This document shows positions 1 through 12,597 of a stretch of 64,000 bases of DNA, piece after piece. The stretch spans positions 109,272 to 173,271 of the forward strand of contig JABCPU010000117.1 in the NCBI GenBank assembly GCA_016800925.1, written 5' to 3'. Both the position numbers and the translations under genes were made by a program. Every line of letters starts with the position of its first letter. The stretch's first letter is position 1. This stretch comes from Suillus spraguei (lineage: Eukaryota > Basidiomycota > Agaricomycetes > Boletales > Suillaceae). The notes under the pieces were generated by a model. The model had not been told where the DNA came from, searched no databases, and saw only the letters and a list, made by a program, of their open reading frames with translations.

Positions 1-3000
1 ACACACGTCACAGGGGATCCCTGGTGGGTCGTCCATGCATCTCACGGCGAGATTCTCGCCATCCATACAAAGCATGTTGGTGAAACGCCGACATTCTTGA
101 CCGTGGACTAGGTCTTCCAACTCTCCCATACACTGGTCAGTTGATGCGCCTCTGAACGCCTTCCCACGTCGGTCGGTGAGGAAAAATACGTGAGATTCCT
201 TCCCGTCCCGCCCTGCACGACCCAGCATCTGGTTGTTGACAATGAGGCCATATAAAGGCTTGAAGATCACCACATATCGCACGTGAGGCCTGTCCATACC
301 CTGGGCAAAGGCTGTCGTACATGCCATTACCTTTGTTTCCCCTGAGTCCCACCGACTGAGGTTATCCGCCTTACTATTTCCAGCCTCCCAGAGATTACTG
401 TGATAGACAGCACACTTCGCTTTCGCTGCAAATACTTCCGCATCACCCTGAGAACCACAGAATACCAGAATACGTTCCTCTGCAGCAAGTCGTCCACACA
501 GAGCGGACACGAGATGGTTCAGGGACTGCCTTCCAGCAATGGGCTGTATGCGTACGACATGCATTCCGATCTCCGGGCGATTTGTCGCTGACCGTACTTC
601 GGTAATTATGCTAGGATTCATGCCAAACGGTTTGATAAAGTTTGCAATACGGTGGGGTGGTCCAGTCCCTGTCATGAGCACAATCCTGATGCATGTCTTT
701 CCAAATTGCAGCGCAAGAGTTTTCCAGGGAACCGCACGGCCTGGATGACAGTTCAGGACGTCATGGAATTCATCCACAAAGACTCTGTTAAACTTGCATC
801 CGAGTGGAGATACAAGGAAACTATACATGGGTGGTTAGGCGCTTCAACGTTATATGACAGACAAATTACCTAGCGAAGGCGTGAGACGAGCAATGTTCTA
901 CCTGCACGAATAAAATCTGGACATCTTCCGCAACCACCTTTGATACACAGTAGTTGTGACACCGCAGTCCAGTGGCAGCGGTAGATCTGTACTGTTCATC
1001 CAGCAGAGCGACGAATGGACAAACCACAATAGATCTAGCATTCTCATCCATCACTGATGGAACCATCCATGACATGCTTTTTCCGCCTCCTGTCTTCATC
1101 GTAACGACAAGGTCCGTGGGCACTGTCATGATGGCAACGAGCAAATCCATCTGTGCAACGCTCTTTTCCCTCGCAGTGTCGTCCTTCCTGATATGCCTAA
1201 TCGCCCGTCTAATGTCCTCTCGAGTGACCTCGACGACACTGGACTTCAAGGATAGTTGACTACAATCAGGGACTATACATTTTGACGTGGACCCGCTGAA
1301 CAACAAGCTTGCCGCATCGATGTGCACCTGCTGGCCTGATGGTCCTGTCCTACGAAGACGTTTGATTGGGATGTTTTCGTTTGGACTCGAGTCGTTGTCA
1401 CCACTAGAGAGGCTTATAACATCATTTGGTACCTGTTTGACCATAGCTCCGTGCCTATGTGGACGTTGCAGTTGCATTTTATTGACGCTTGAGAGGTCTT
1501 CATCACTGGAGATGCTCATCACCTCAACAGGCAATCTGCGAGTACGTTTTCGACGTCTGGAAGATTCCTCGACGTCTTCAGATGGATGTTTGGCCTCCGA
1601 AGTATCCTTCTTGCGGAATACATTCGGTACAACTAGACCTGAACTAGACATAGACGTGATCGAGTGGTGTTCGGAAGCCCTATCGGAAGTGTGCTTCTTG
1701 GTGAACACGCGAGTTGCGTCATTGGACTGCAGAGAATGGCCTTCCTCGTGGCCTCTACGTTTCCCCCTCACATCGGCAATAGGCGATATGATTGAAGATA
1801 TGGTGTCGCCATCCGCGAACTTCCTCTCAGACACGACAGAACTTGTTCTGAATGAGCTATGTGTGGGAGGTACATAAGCTTTACCCTTCCCCTTGCGTTG
1901 TGACATAGTGGTCGATTGAAATTCATGGCCGGTTGGAATAATCTCAGGCGACTCGTCTATGTATTCAGTACATGAGATGCTTTTGATCGACGATGCTGGT
2001 AGCGGGGAGTCCGAGAGCATTTCTCCGCATTGGATATATCCACTTGCTGTCGGGGACACTCCAACAGACAACGACATGCCTGGATCATGAAATCAGATTG
2101 CGAATTGCATAACCCTGGTGCTAGAACTCACTTCTGTTGCGATTGTACCCACTGGTGCCTGATGACGGGGCATGACCTTGCAGAACACCTACCAGAACAA
2201 GTAAATATTTGCTATGGATGCATTGGATTAGAATGCTCGCCATCGCTCTGGTCATAGAACAAGTGGTCCAAATTGCCGCTCAAGTTTAGAGACCCACCAT
2301 TCCAGGTCGTCCGCAGCTGTGATGGAATGTCTAGCATGGGCATACGATGTGTTGAGTTACCGCTGTGCTCTATGACAGTGGTACGCACAGCGTCCTGCAG
2401 GATGTCGGTGTGGTGCTTGTGCAAAAATTCTCCAAGAGTGTCTTGCGTGGTTTTTTTGACCATCTCCGATATGGACTGGAGTGTTGTCCCAAGTGTTGTC
2501 CCATTGGACATGTTCTTACGGATGATTCTAATTGCCTCTGGAGGCGGAAAGGGGCCAAGACCAAGCACGCTGTGCCACTGATCTCCCAACCACCTATGTT
2601 TGCACATGCTATTGTTAGACAGTCGAGGAACCACTCCTTGTATGACGGCATAATGGCTATGGTCTATACCAATGGAATGATCTGCAGACTCAGCGAGAAT
2701 GTTGTCTGCTTGATCATAAGAGTCGTCCGCAGCGATGAATTCGCGACCAATTGTGATAGCACCTTGCCGGAAATCCCGCACTCCCCATCGACAGCCGAAG
2801 TAATCGTGGTTCCACTGTTGAATATGAGCGGAAAATACTGCGGGACTTATCCGCTCGCCCTCACCGACGCAAAGGTACCTGAAATAATAGGTATGCAGTT
2901 GTAAGAACAACGCTCAGTCTGGTGGATATTTCAGGACAGGACTCACGTTCTGTACACATGTTCGGCCTCAGCGTCATACGCAACCCCAGCCAAGATGGCT

Positions 3001-5786
3001 TCGGCCGTGCGCAAACCACCTGCGAGCATTTCGAGCACCCAGGATGTGATTTCCTTTGGCACGAACCCAGGAGTGCAAGAGTCTCGATCAGTGATGCCAG
3101 TTGTTTTGCTATATGCGGTGAGCAGGAACATTTCGTTTCCCTGCATAAAGAGATTGCGATGTCTGTCCGCATTGCTGATTTTGTGGTCTATGAACTGAGT
3201 CCCCCGACACGATATGTGAGTGGTAATGTAAAGTAAGTGGTAAAGAGGCTCCCAGACTCGCAATGAGCGTCTGAGAAGCTCCTTTATGCCAGGAATGTTC
3301 CATGCGATTCGTCCTGCATTGTCAACCATTGCGAGGTCGTAGCGATCCACCAAGTAGAAGAACAAGGCATGACGGTTCTTGTAGAAAGGCTCCTCCGCTA
3401 CGAGCGAATAACCACGCGTTGAGTTGGTGAGATCGTCTTTCACCTGTTCAGGGACTTTCTTCAGCATGACAGTGTCGTTTGTTAGGTCAGAATAGCGCGA
3501 CTTCAACTCCTGGAGGAGCCGTTGGATGCCATCTCGAAGCTTGGTCATGTGCATGGTCTCGGTGCCTATAGTGATGGATTGCACGTTTGGATCAACGTAG
3601 ACGTTGGGCTCTCTCGTTTGATTGAACACCAAAGACGATGCATATTGCTGCATCTCATACACTATGTTGAATGTCGTAGTACGACCGAGGCGCAGCACAC
3701 GCTCGTGAATACGGATGACTCGGCTTGAGATTGAATGCACGATCAGTTCATGGAGGCAAGCACATGTGGAGGCGCACTCACTCATGGTCATCAAAGTGGA
3801 CGGAATCTTCATCTTCGTCTTTGTCCATCAGTGCTTCCAGGAGAGACGTCATGTTGCAAAGGTACTTCAACTTTGCGAGGTCTGGTGTAAGGACTGATGC
3901 TTCACAGAAATTTCCGTCCGCACGCAATGCCCTGAGCCAGATGGCTCGCTTGATCGGGTTCGCCCATCGATCTACTACGCACATATCCGGGTCCGTATCA
4001 ACCAAGGACCATGCAAGATTATGGTATACAATCATCCTCTTGCGTGGAGAGACATCATCGTCGCCCAAGGCAGTTATGAGTTCCTCGAGACACTGGGTCT
4101 GCACGGCGGACAGCTCAAAGGAAAAGTCGAATGGGAATCCGAGGTGAATGCGCATGATGGCTCTCATGAGTTGAACCATGAAGTTTGGATACTCGGTATT
4201 TTCATCTGACACAGGCCTCCAGTGACTATCGCTGAAAGCGCCGACATGAATGAAGGGCTGCGTTATTGTGGTATCATGAAATTACTCACGTGTCTCTTGG
4301 GATAGCGTCACCATACAACAGTAATTTTGACAGGCTCAATCTGTGCGGGTGACCGTCTAAGATAGTAGATGCCCTCCTCATGTGGTCCCGCACGGTAGAA
4401 TCCAGACATGCAAGAATTCCTCCTGATTCATCATCAGTGTGCTTCTTCTTAATCTTGTCTGCTGCCCGCCTCTGTGTTGGGTTCATCCGGAGTTCCACCA
4501 GGAACCTATCCCAACCCATGAAGCGCATCAGGGGAGATCTTTCCCGTTCTGTGTTGGCTGGAACGACCAGCGAACGATCAACTGCGGGTATGAATATAGA
4601 CTGAAGAGTCGCTTTGACGTCTGGTCTGATGCCTGGAATAACATTCTCGCCAATCTCAAAATATGAGTTGCCCACCGCAGTAAAGATACGTTGCACCTGG
4701 CAAGGTCTATATAACACCTCCATGACGCCAGTTGAACCGTGCTTTCCTCTACTATGTCGCTGCATGGTGGCTAGATCCTTTACAGCATACGCGCAGTCCG
4801 TAGATGCACTACATGCAAACCCGTCACTTGGATCCACAATCAGCTGAACAGGTGGTCCTCCTCCAGTGGGTAGCTTGACATTCTCAGGCTTTTCATATAT
4901 GTTTAACTCTGAACAAAAGTCCAGGAATAAACGCAGAGTCGCTGGAGGTACCTAGTGATGTACGGTGCTCATTAAAAGTTCTAGAGTGACTATATAAGAG
5001 ATACACGTACCTGATATGAATTGTGGTGATTTTTTCTATGTCCTGCAACCATACTGGAGGTCAATGCAACCCGGCACGAGAAACATAGAAGGACTTTTAG
5101 ATGGCTGTGAACGCACACCCCAAGTGCATCTAAGATCTCATGGGACCGTAAGTAGTCTACTGAAGGCAACAATGATATGGTCCTGCAATCCACGTGATTT
5201 GAAGGAACTGTACATGTGAGACGGATATTTTGTTAAGCAGAGAGGATGCAATTCACGTGTAACAGGTATTTCACCTCTGTCACCAATATCCTGACTGGAA
5301 GCGATGTCTGAGACTCCATCGTATGCCAAGACATCTACAGCACCTTAATCGATCAGTTAATATGCCAGAGCATTAGATGATATTACACGGCTGACCTATG
5401 AAGCTAATCCCCTCAACGGCACTGCTGCGTGGGACAAGAACCTGGTTTGGGGCCATTACTATGAAGGTTAGTGATACTCAATAAACACTCGATGACTTAT
5501 GCTACTCACCTAATTCAGGAGTGTCAAATACCTTGATCTTCTTCGATTTATTGTGGTCAACGCTGATATGCAATTGAATGTCTTCACGCTTTTTAAAAAG
5601 CTTTCCACAGTCCGAGAGCGGGCAGGTATAACGACCGTCGGACTGGCCCACAATATACTGACGCCCGGAAATAATGAATGTGATAGGGATAGAGTGGTAC
5701 CTGTATCTGTGCTTTCTGGCTATTTCGCTAGTTTGGAATGGTCCCATGCTGCATCCCGGATTGTCACAGGCGTTGTTATCGGACAT
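1..5786 (-). CDS. OrsD / recombinase-like / RecQ helicase fusion, copy 1 (3' end beyond window)
   Basis: A giant multi-exon gene read right to left. In order: an exon with two C2H2 fingers (5786-5502); an OrsD-like start with a CxxC...H finger (about 5190-5010); a third finger and the rest of OrsD (4837-4286); a middle block (4212-2943) holding RGTQF, YSKTTG and, in the next exon (2910-2212), VRDFRQGAI, which read like boxes of a degenerate tyrosine recombinase; a charged linker with NLS-like RKGKGK; then a RecQ-type helicase. Helicase motifs seen: Walker A TGGGKS (2077-866 exon), Walker B DEFH (about 766-780), motif III TGT, motif V TTAFAQGMDRP, motif VI LGRAGRDGKES. All look intact. Introns are about 50 nt and several junctions were checked in phase. 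The window ends inside the helicase C-terminal part. The start at 5786 is a guess; an ATG at 5840 is also in frame. RecQ enzymes unwind DNA 3'-5'; the role of this fusion is not known to me. Confidence 0.8.
5502..5786 (-). other. C2H2 double zinc-finger exon, copy 1 only
   Basis: Encodes two clear C2H2 fingers (CDNPGC...HRYRYH and CPLSDC...HISVDH). It ends at a GTGAGT donor. The following reading frame can be spliced in phase to the OrsD part near 5450-5300, so I read it as the first exon of helicase copy 1. A separate small zinc-finger gene is possible. The corresponding flank of copy 2 has no such exon. Confidence 0.6.
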
Positions 5787-7411
5787 CGGTATCACAAAAG
5801 CTGGGGATTGTATGTAATGATAGTTGTGGTGCTTTATCATTGAGGGTGAATTAACGGCACTGTAAAGGCTTTATATCATTTGCATATATATATATATATA
5901 TATATATGCACCTGCATGGATGTCGCACAACGACAGTGTGGCATGACATCAGAATCACAGACTCATGACAGCATTTACCAATATATCAAGACACAAACTA
6001 GAGCAAGTCGTCTGACAAACCGATCGACAAAGATCGAAGAGCGCCACTTACACCCATCCTTCATCAGCGGATATGATCCACTAGATCAGGGCTCGTACAC
6101 ATCAAAACAGCTACTTGTCTGTATCTGGTAATTGTAATTGCGCAACCCTGGCATATGCTTCCATACCAAAGTTTTTGGTTAGCGCTGCCACACCTCGTTA
6201 CCGGACAAGCCTTGCGGAGTCGATATATTGTTGCTCCGTGTCCAACGGCTTTCATGTGTGGAGCCATCTATATTTGCACGGTGCTCATAAAGCGGCATAG
6301 AGCGACCCCTGTTGAGTCACATACACATATACTTTGTTAGGCCTGACACGCATGAGTATACCACAGATTGTCGTGCGTCTGACTTTAATCTCATGATCTG
6401 TAGGTGAGGGCTGACATACGAGTAATTTGGACAATCAGGACGATATCATATATTGTCCCATAATATGGGTTCTGTGACGTGAAGACCGTAATGATGCCCA
6501 CTGACGACACTAGTGGTAAGAACTATCAGAAAGTCTGATTTATAGGAGTAACAAGGCAGTGTCTAATGGACGCATGACGGACAAGTGATGAACTTTATAA
6601 AATTGTGATGTATATTGTTGTATTTGTAAGATTTATTTCAGATATGAATCTACAGAGTCTAGACGCAGTGCACGCACACCACGATATTTTATATCTGGGT
6701 CCCCACATTATCGCATCGCCTCCTACCTTCCTAAGCTATACATCGTTTATAAACCGTTTCATCGGGTGACCCGAGGAACATAAAGTAGACGTTTAATTTT
6801 AGGACTTCAATGTTCTCAACATTCGATGCAATTTTCAACAGCAGTTCCGTTCCTAGTTATCAGGTTCTTAGATATATACTCTTATATTCCAACCACGTAT
6901 ATCTACGTTACAATCTTCCTGTTTGTGGCACATCACCGTCCATCATAACCTACGCAATAGCATGTATGTTGATATGGACATGGTAGGCGCGCTTGGAAGT
7001 AATTAATTCTGTCCACCATCCTAAAATTGCTTAACTTCTGCTTTACCGACTCTGCTCCACCAACTAACCCTGTGCAACCAGCAGAATAATATACTTCAAA
7101 AAATGAAAGAGGGATGGTACACGGATTGCAATCTCTTCTGAGCTATTGAGGATGAGATCAGTCAATCACATTAGGTACACGGGATACGTCTCTGAGTGGC
7201 TGGCTTAGCCTGGTGCATTGAACTCAGCAATGAGATATACCAGCCGATATCACACTGGTACCGTAGCACAAGATGCCAGACACCCGTTACTTATGACTAC
7301 CATTTATATCCCATGTCACAGGTAGTGACAAACCGCGGCTGTCCGACAAAGGGAGTAACGTGACACATTTCTGAAAATTGATCTGACAATCACCACTTAG
7401 TCCGCTCATCG
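5787..7411. other. Intergenic: 5' flank of helicase copy 1, with dispersed repeat pieces
   Basis: No convincing gene. Holds a (TA)n run at 5884-5907. A stretch around 6055-6150 and another around 6460-6520 resemble sequence at 38.66-38.76/39.57 kb and 57.29-57.39/57.94 kb. Short open frames at 6064-6340 have no recognisable content. Confidence 0.5.
5884..5907. repeat. (TA)n microsatellite
   Basis: About twelve TA units, uninterrupted, lying just upstream of helicase copy 1. Confidence 0.9.
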
Positions 7412-8497
7412 ATGTCAACAGCCAACATTCCCCTGGAGCTCATCATGAAAGTATTCACTCTTGCCACTCGGACAAGAGGTGAAGCTGCATCTTGGATTCT
7501 GTATTCAAAAAGGACCTATCACTGGTGACTGATCGATGTCATACTGAATGAGTCACATGCTTCTGATCATACATCAGCAGGTTCGAAAAACTGCTGTATC
7601 AAAAGGTCGTGCTGTATGATGAAGATGAGGCATCCCTATTTATCGAATGCCTTCGCCGTCGCCACAAGCACCAGGAGTTTTCTCAAACATCGATCAGAAC
7701 CATGTCTCTCTCTGGGGAGATTGACGGCACGACAATTATCGAACTCTTATCGCTGTGCACTGGTATCAACAACCTTGTCCTGTTATGCGAGTCCAATTAT
7801 TTTGAAAAAGACACAGCACCTCTGTTACAAGTACTGGATACCCTCCCTCTAGACATACTGTCTCTTCAAATGGATGTCTCCCTCACACCCAGTTCGATTG
7901 CCAACACCAACGTCTTCGCTAGACTGACGCATCTTGAGATCACCGAGGAGGGCATCTTTAAACACCTTAAGATGAACGCTTTCCCTCGATTGACTCACCT
8001 CGCGCTATGGGGTGGCCCCTTACGCAACCAAAATGGACTAAAGTTGATCAAGCATATTCTCAGCCATGCAACCCTTCAATTGCTGCTATTACATGTCCGC
8101 CCTCACCGGCAACTGGCAAAGTTCCTCGATATCAATAACATCGACGATCCTCGCATCGTCCTTGCACCATGTGAAATCTATGTATGGGATAGTCTTGGAC
8201 GCGCATCCATGTTACTTTGGGAGCTAGCTGATGAAAAGGTTAAATTACGTGTTCCTAACCACAGTCAGTCCATTCTGTCGACTATGAAACAACGAGATCG
8301 ACTTACCACATCATACAGGAAAGCACCGCTGCTTCACAGAAACCACCCTTGTAAATGAATTGAGGCAGTATATGGATCTCGAAAGTGTTCCTGAACAAGA
8401 TTTAGACTATCAGGTGATGCCGTGTTATGTGGTCGGCGGTTCGGGTGATGAAGCGCAGCTTGGTTATGTGGTCGATGACGATGAATCTGACGATTGA
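7412..8497 (+). CDS. F-box protein (three exons, about 324 aa)
   Basis: Exons 7412-7524, 7581-8263 and 8319-8497, joined by GT-AG introns of 56 and 55 nt. The phases (2 and 1) are consistent and give 975 nt ending in TGA. The protein opens MSTANIPLELIMKVF, a basidiomycete-type F-box start. It is followed by WILYSKRTYHW and YQKVVLYDEDEA, the usual continuation in this family, then leucine-rich text resembling irregular LRRs (LTHLEI, LTHLAL) and an acidic C-terminus ending DDDESDD. F-box proteins recruit substrates to SCF ubiquitin ligases; the target is unknown. Without the second intron the frame would stop at 8358; the spliced model keeps an open acidic tail and is preferred. No frameshift or internal stop is seen, so the gene looks intact. 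Confidence 0.75.
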
Positions 8498-9267
8498 TAG
8501 GAAGGACATGAATATAATTGTGGAACCAACTGTACGTCCGTCAACAGGCAGTCCGACAAGGACACCCCGTCGGTGGATTCTTTCACGATATACATTTTGA
8601 CATACAATTGACCGTGAGCAAAGGCATCTATTCCACATTTATAGTAGCAACATACGAGATACAATGTTCGTGCTATCTTATATTTTCTTTGCATCTGTGA
8701 ATAGACAAAGTGTGTATCTTACTATTCCCGAAAATACTGGGTAACATTGACCATGAGCAGTTCGTGCTCATGATACCTTTACAGCCATTGAACATAACTG
8801 CATACTGGTAAACAAAATTGTCTTCCATTCGCCGTACATGATGAAGGGCTTGAATTAAATTTAAGTTTGAAGCACAGAATAATAACACGAACTGCAATTT
8901 CCCAACATGTAGACCTCGGCTCGACGCAACCAACAACTCCGATTTAAAGTCATGTACTGGACAGAGGCCCACAACAATAAAGCACGTACTACGTATCTTG
9001 ATAACTAACCAATTACACCAATTAATATGCCTGGAACAAAGATGCAACTGAACATTAACATTTGGAAAGGATACAAACCTTCGATAGTAGCAACACGGAG
9101 AAAGAGCCTCCAGCACTTATATTCCACATGATTGAAACCACGAACGTTCCTTATCATCCCTGCTCTATACATTGCTGTTGCGAATCCATATTTTTCACCG
9201 TCAGAATTTCTACAGCCACCCAGATAATTGTTGTGTTACGACTGAGGGTACCATACAAAAAGCATAA
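8498..9267. other. Intergenic, nothing recognised
   Basis: A+T-rich. A 147-codon open frame on the minus strand (9116-8673) is cysteine- and serine-rich without a motif, and I take it as chance. Genes on both sides point their 3' ends here, so it is a convergent spacer. Confidence 0.5.
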
Positions 9268-11940
9268 CTAGGCCGCAGGAGGTGATTCTACCGTAACAGT
9301 GGCGTGGGTATTGTCTCCATCGCTAGACATCTCGTCAGCCACTATCATGTGCGACCTTTCAGCATGCATGTCAAGAGCTGTGGCTGACATGCCAGACGAC
9401 AAGGAAAGACGCTTTGAACGCTTTCCTTCACCTCTCCCCTTGTTATCCTGGTACTAACGGTCAGTTAGATTGATGTTCGACTTATCCAAAGACAGTTGTG
9501 TACCATGGTGTCAGAAAGAGATACTGAGTTTGCATGTCTCCTTTTCCTTTTCCCTTCTCTGCCTGCGCTCAAACTCGAATTCCTGTGCTTACCTGCACTT
9601 TTTCTGTCCTTGACTGCCTCCGTGTCCATCCTATGAGCGGAAATGTTCGAAACATCTCTTTGCATGTGGTTATTATCATTGCTTGTTATGTCTTGTGATA
9701 CCCTATAATTTTGGATCTTGGGGATATCAATAATATGATCAGTGGGAGCATGAGACGCATGAAGTTCAGAAACCTCGCTCGCACGGCGCACGCTGTCAGC
9801 CCTGGATCCATTATTTTCGTCTGCATCAGGTGCAGACTCGCCCACATTGTGATTCTCATCATCATGTGTATCATGCGCTGGTTCACCTGCTGCGTCCCCC
9901 TGATCTGATACAGATCCATTTTTTTCAATGTGCGTATCCATCGTTCTAGTAAAAGCTGTCAGGTTCTGACTTATAGGTCATAGCACTGAAATCATACATG
10001 GCAGTCGGCAATGTCGTTGGCGGTAGGGGGTCTAAACATGGTGCATCTGGCTTTGAATCTGACAATAGGTTGGTCTCCTTAGCTGCCCTGCCCAATGCAT
10101 GTGCAAGATGAATCAAATGCCCAGGGCTCTCTTCTGCATTGACCAACGCAGCATACAACCTTTCAATCCCAAGTGCCTCGAAGTAGTCATTCTCTGTCAG
10201 ATCGTGGTACTCGTCCGGCGACTGTTGAATGAGTTGGCCGTTGAGGGGTTCTTCGAGTGGGATTCCGACGAGTGTACGAAATCGTCGCATCATCCAGACC
10301 ATTAATTTCTTGCTGATATCAACGCCATCTCCTTCCATTACCGCTCGCGTCACCAGATCTTGCATGTCATCCACCGAAGTCGATAGAAACGCCTTGCAAA
10401 CTTCCTATGGTATGTGATTACACATTTCCCTATTATATTTCCGGACCAAAAACTTACATTTTTGGCTTCGCCACCCTTCCCTGCATCGACCATTGTGGAT
10501 CCTCCGATCTGGAAATTTTCCTCTCCAGTTACTTTGTTCGACGCCTTCGCTCCAGCTCCTGCAGCAACTACAGGCGTTGTTGAGTGATTCACAGCCATTG
10601 CTGCATTCGATTGAGCTGTGACCACATCTGCAAATCTCGTGCGAGCGTTCACTGTCTCCGTAGTTTTCCTTGTAGCTTGCACTGACTCCACCACTTGAGG
10701 CACAGCCTCTGAAACAAGATCGTTTATCTGGCGGCTTGTTGATAACGCCAACACGTCAAGTTTCGCTAATGCCTGTTGAGTTTCGCTAATTTCATGGCAC
10801 TCTCCTCTATCCTGTTAGGGCTGCGTGGTGAATATCATCCTGGAAGGTTTGGAGGTACTAACCGTCAATGTATCCTGAACGACGTGTTGACTACTCTTCA
10901 CCTTTTGACCCTCGTGTGTTGACATCCTCTGAACCTTTGTCATGCTTGACTATGTTAAATGCGAGGCTGCCATATGAACTTACTCCATTCGTGTTATCAA
11001 CAACCTCTTTCCCCTCCGTGCTGTCAACATATTCCTAGTCGATCCAATATTAAGTACATATTCCAAAACAACGGTTATCGCATGTTTAGAAAACTCACCC
11101 CCTTGGCGCCACGAATGGCCGTTGGTCCCCGCTGTTCTCCGCATTCAAGCTCGCCAACATTTTTCTTGGCTCTCCACGCAGCTTCCCTATCCTCGATAAA
11201 CCTCTCTATCATGCACAATGACTCGTCGCTATGTTTGATACTGGGGAAAACGTCCAGACCGCACATGTTCTCGTCTTTTCCACATATCAATTGATGATAT
11301 GCATTCTCATCTCCACTCACTTATGCAATGAATGATGAGTGATGTGACGGACAGATCAACGACAATTCGCTTACACTTCGTTACGTCTGTCACTTCCACG
11401 CGCTTGACAAAGTCATTCCACGTAACATTGAACTTCTTTTTCACCCTCCGCAAATTTTGATCGTTGAAAGCGCCACCTGTAAGTACCATTGCCATATGGA
11501 ACTCCAAGCGTGCTGACCGAAATTTGGGCTCATATCCAACCTCCTCCCACTCTTCTTTGAATGCGACTATGACGTCCCTGATATACGCAGCCACGCTCGT
11601 ATACAGTTGTAAATCTCCTGGGCCCATACGACCCTCCTTCACCTTTGGTTCACCGTTTGTAAGCATCTTCACATACACGCCATGTTGGTGCAAGAGCACA
11701 AGTAATGGGTGGGCACAATTGGGTGGTACAACCAGCTATATGTGAGTCATTAGCATCTACAATCGTCGAGGCTGGATTGCTGACATTTGGACCGTTGACC
11801 TCCCACTGTACAGTTAGCTTTCGCTTGTTTAAATGATACTCTGTAATCGGTGACGATTTAATCATCGCACATGCTTTGTCAGATCGTAGAATCTTCTCAA
11901 TGAGAACGGGCTTTGACATCGGATAAAACTTCGCGGCCAT
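9268..11940 (-). CDS. Hypothetical protein A, tandem paralogue of B
   Basis: Multi-exon gene of unknown function. It starts MAAKFYPMSKPVLIEKIL at 11940. Next comes a conserved block with LQLYTSVAAYIRDV, RSARLEFHMAMVLTGG and KKKFNVTWNDF (11699-11390), then a block with LICGKDENMCGLDVF (11320-11090). A Ser/Ala/Thr-rich linker follows (10754-10470). A C-terminal helical block (10374-10040) carries LMVWMMRRFRTL, LEALGIERLYAAL-like text and LAHALGRAAKETNLLSD. The tail is disordered and charged with a basic GKRKRRH patch (nuclear localisation possible); the last exon ends ESPPAA at 9268. Introns such as 10755-11074 and the GTAAGT donor near 10457 keep frame. All blocks recur in order in gene B. I do not recognise the family; it is probably a basidiomycete-restricted nuclear protein. 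Confidence 0.6.
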
Positions 11941-12597
11941 AATGTACAGTGCGATGGCGATAGCAGAGTTTTATAGCGTAACTCGGACCTCAGATTATAG
12001 AACTGAGTCTCGGGTTGTTGAAATGTGTGATTACAAACCCTTCACTACTGACGGAATTTGCCGCTTGGTTAGAAACAGTCGGACTTCTAATTTACCGACC
12101 TTCGCCTTGTCCACTCTCAACACTTTTATATATAACCTCAGACGACTGGAGAGGCATGTCAATATGTGCAGTACAAATCACAGATATCGACCACCCTTTT
12201 TGTGGCACTGCGCTCAAGTTATTATCATAGTCTTGGTACATCATTGCGATGCAGAGATACATATTGGCAGCATCATATTCCCGAAGTTGCTTTGACTCGA
12301 AGTGACGTACATTATGTACAGGGATAATTGATTGCTGTGCAGTCTATTGGGACAGTGCCTCCATGGCACGATATGTCTTAGACATGCCCTTCAGACTGTT
12401 TCATCTATGTGCTTTTACCTCATGCCTTCAATTGTGCGCTGACACTGCCTAATGCAAGGCAGATGATCATCCCTAAGTCGCTTCATCTAGAAGTAACGTA
12501 CTTTTTGTACGGGGATGTTCGTTGCTTTGCGGTTATTTGGGACAGTTGCAACTCCATGGCATGATTTTTCTTTCCTGCATGTTTTTTTTTTGCCTTA
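11941..12597. repeat. Spacer containing a ~185-bp direct duplication
   Basis: Sequence starting near 12294 (GACGTACATTATGTACAGGG) recurs diverged near 12482. Both are followed by a GGGACAGT...CCATGGCA(C/T)GAT segment. No convincing coding content; short plus-strand frames at 11942-12295 show no motif. Confidence 0.55.

Noticed and set aside
4286..5193. OrsD domain as a sign of an orsellinic acid cluster
   Set aside because: No polyketide synthase or tailoring enzyme is nearby; OrsD-like domains commonly occur fused to helicases in fungi.
8673..9116. 147-codon minus frame
   Set aside because: No motif, unusual composition and no splice partners; likely chance.
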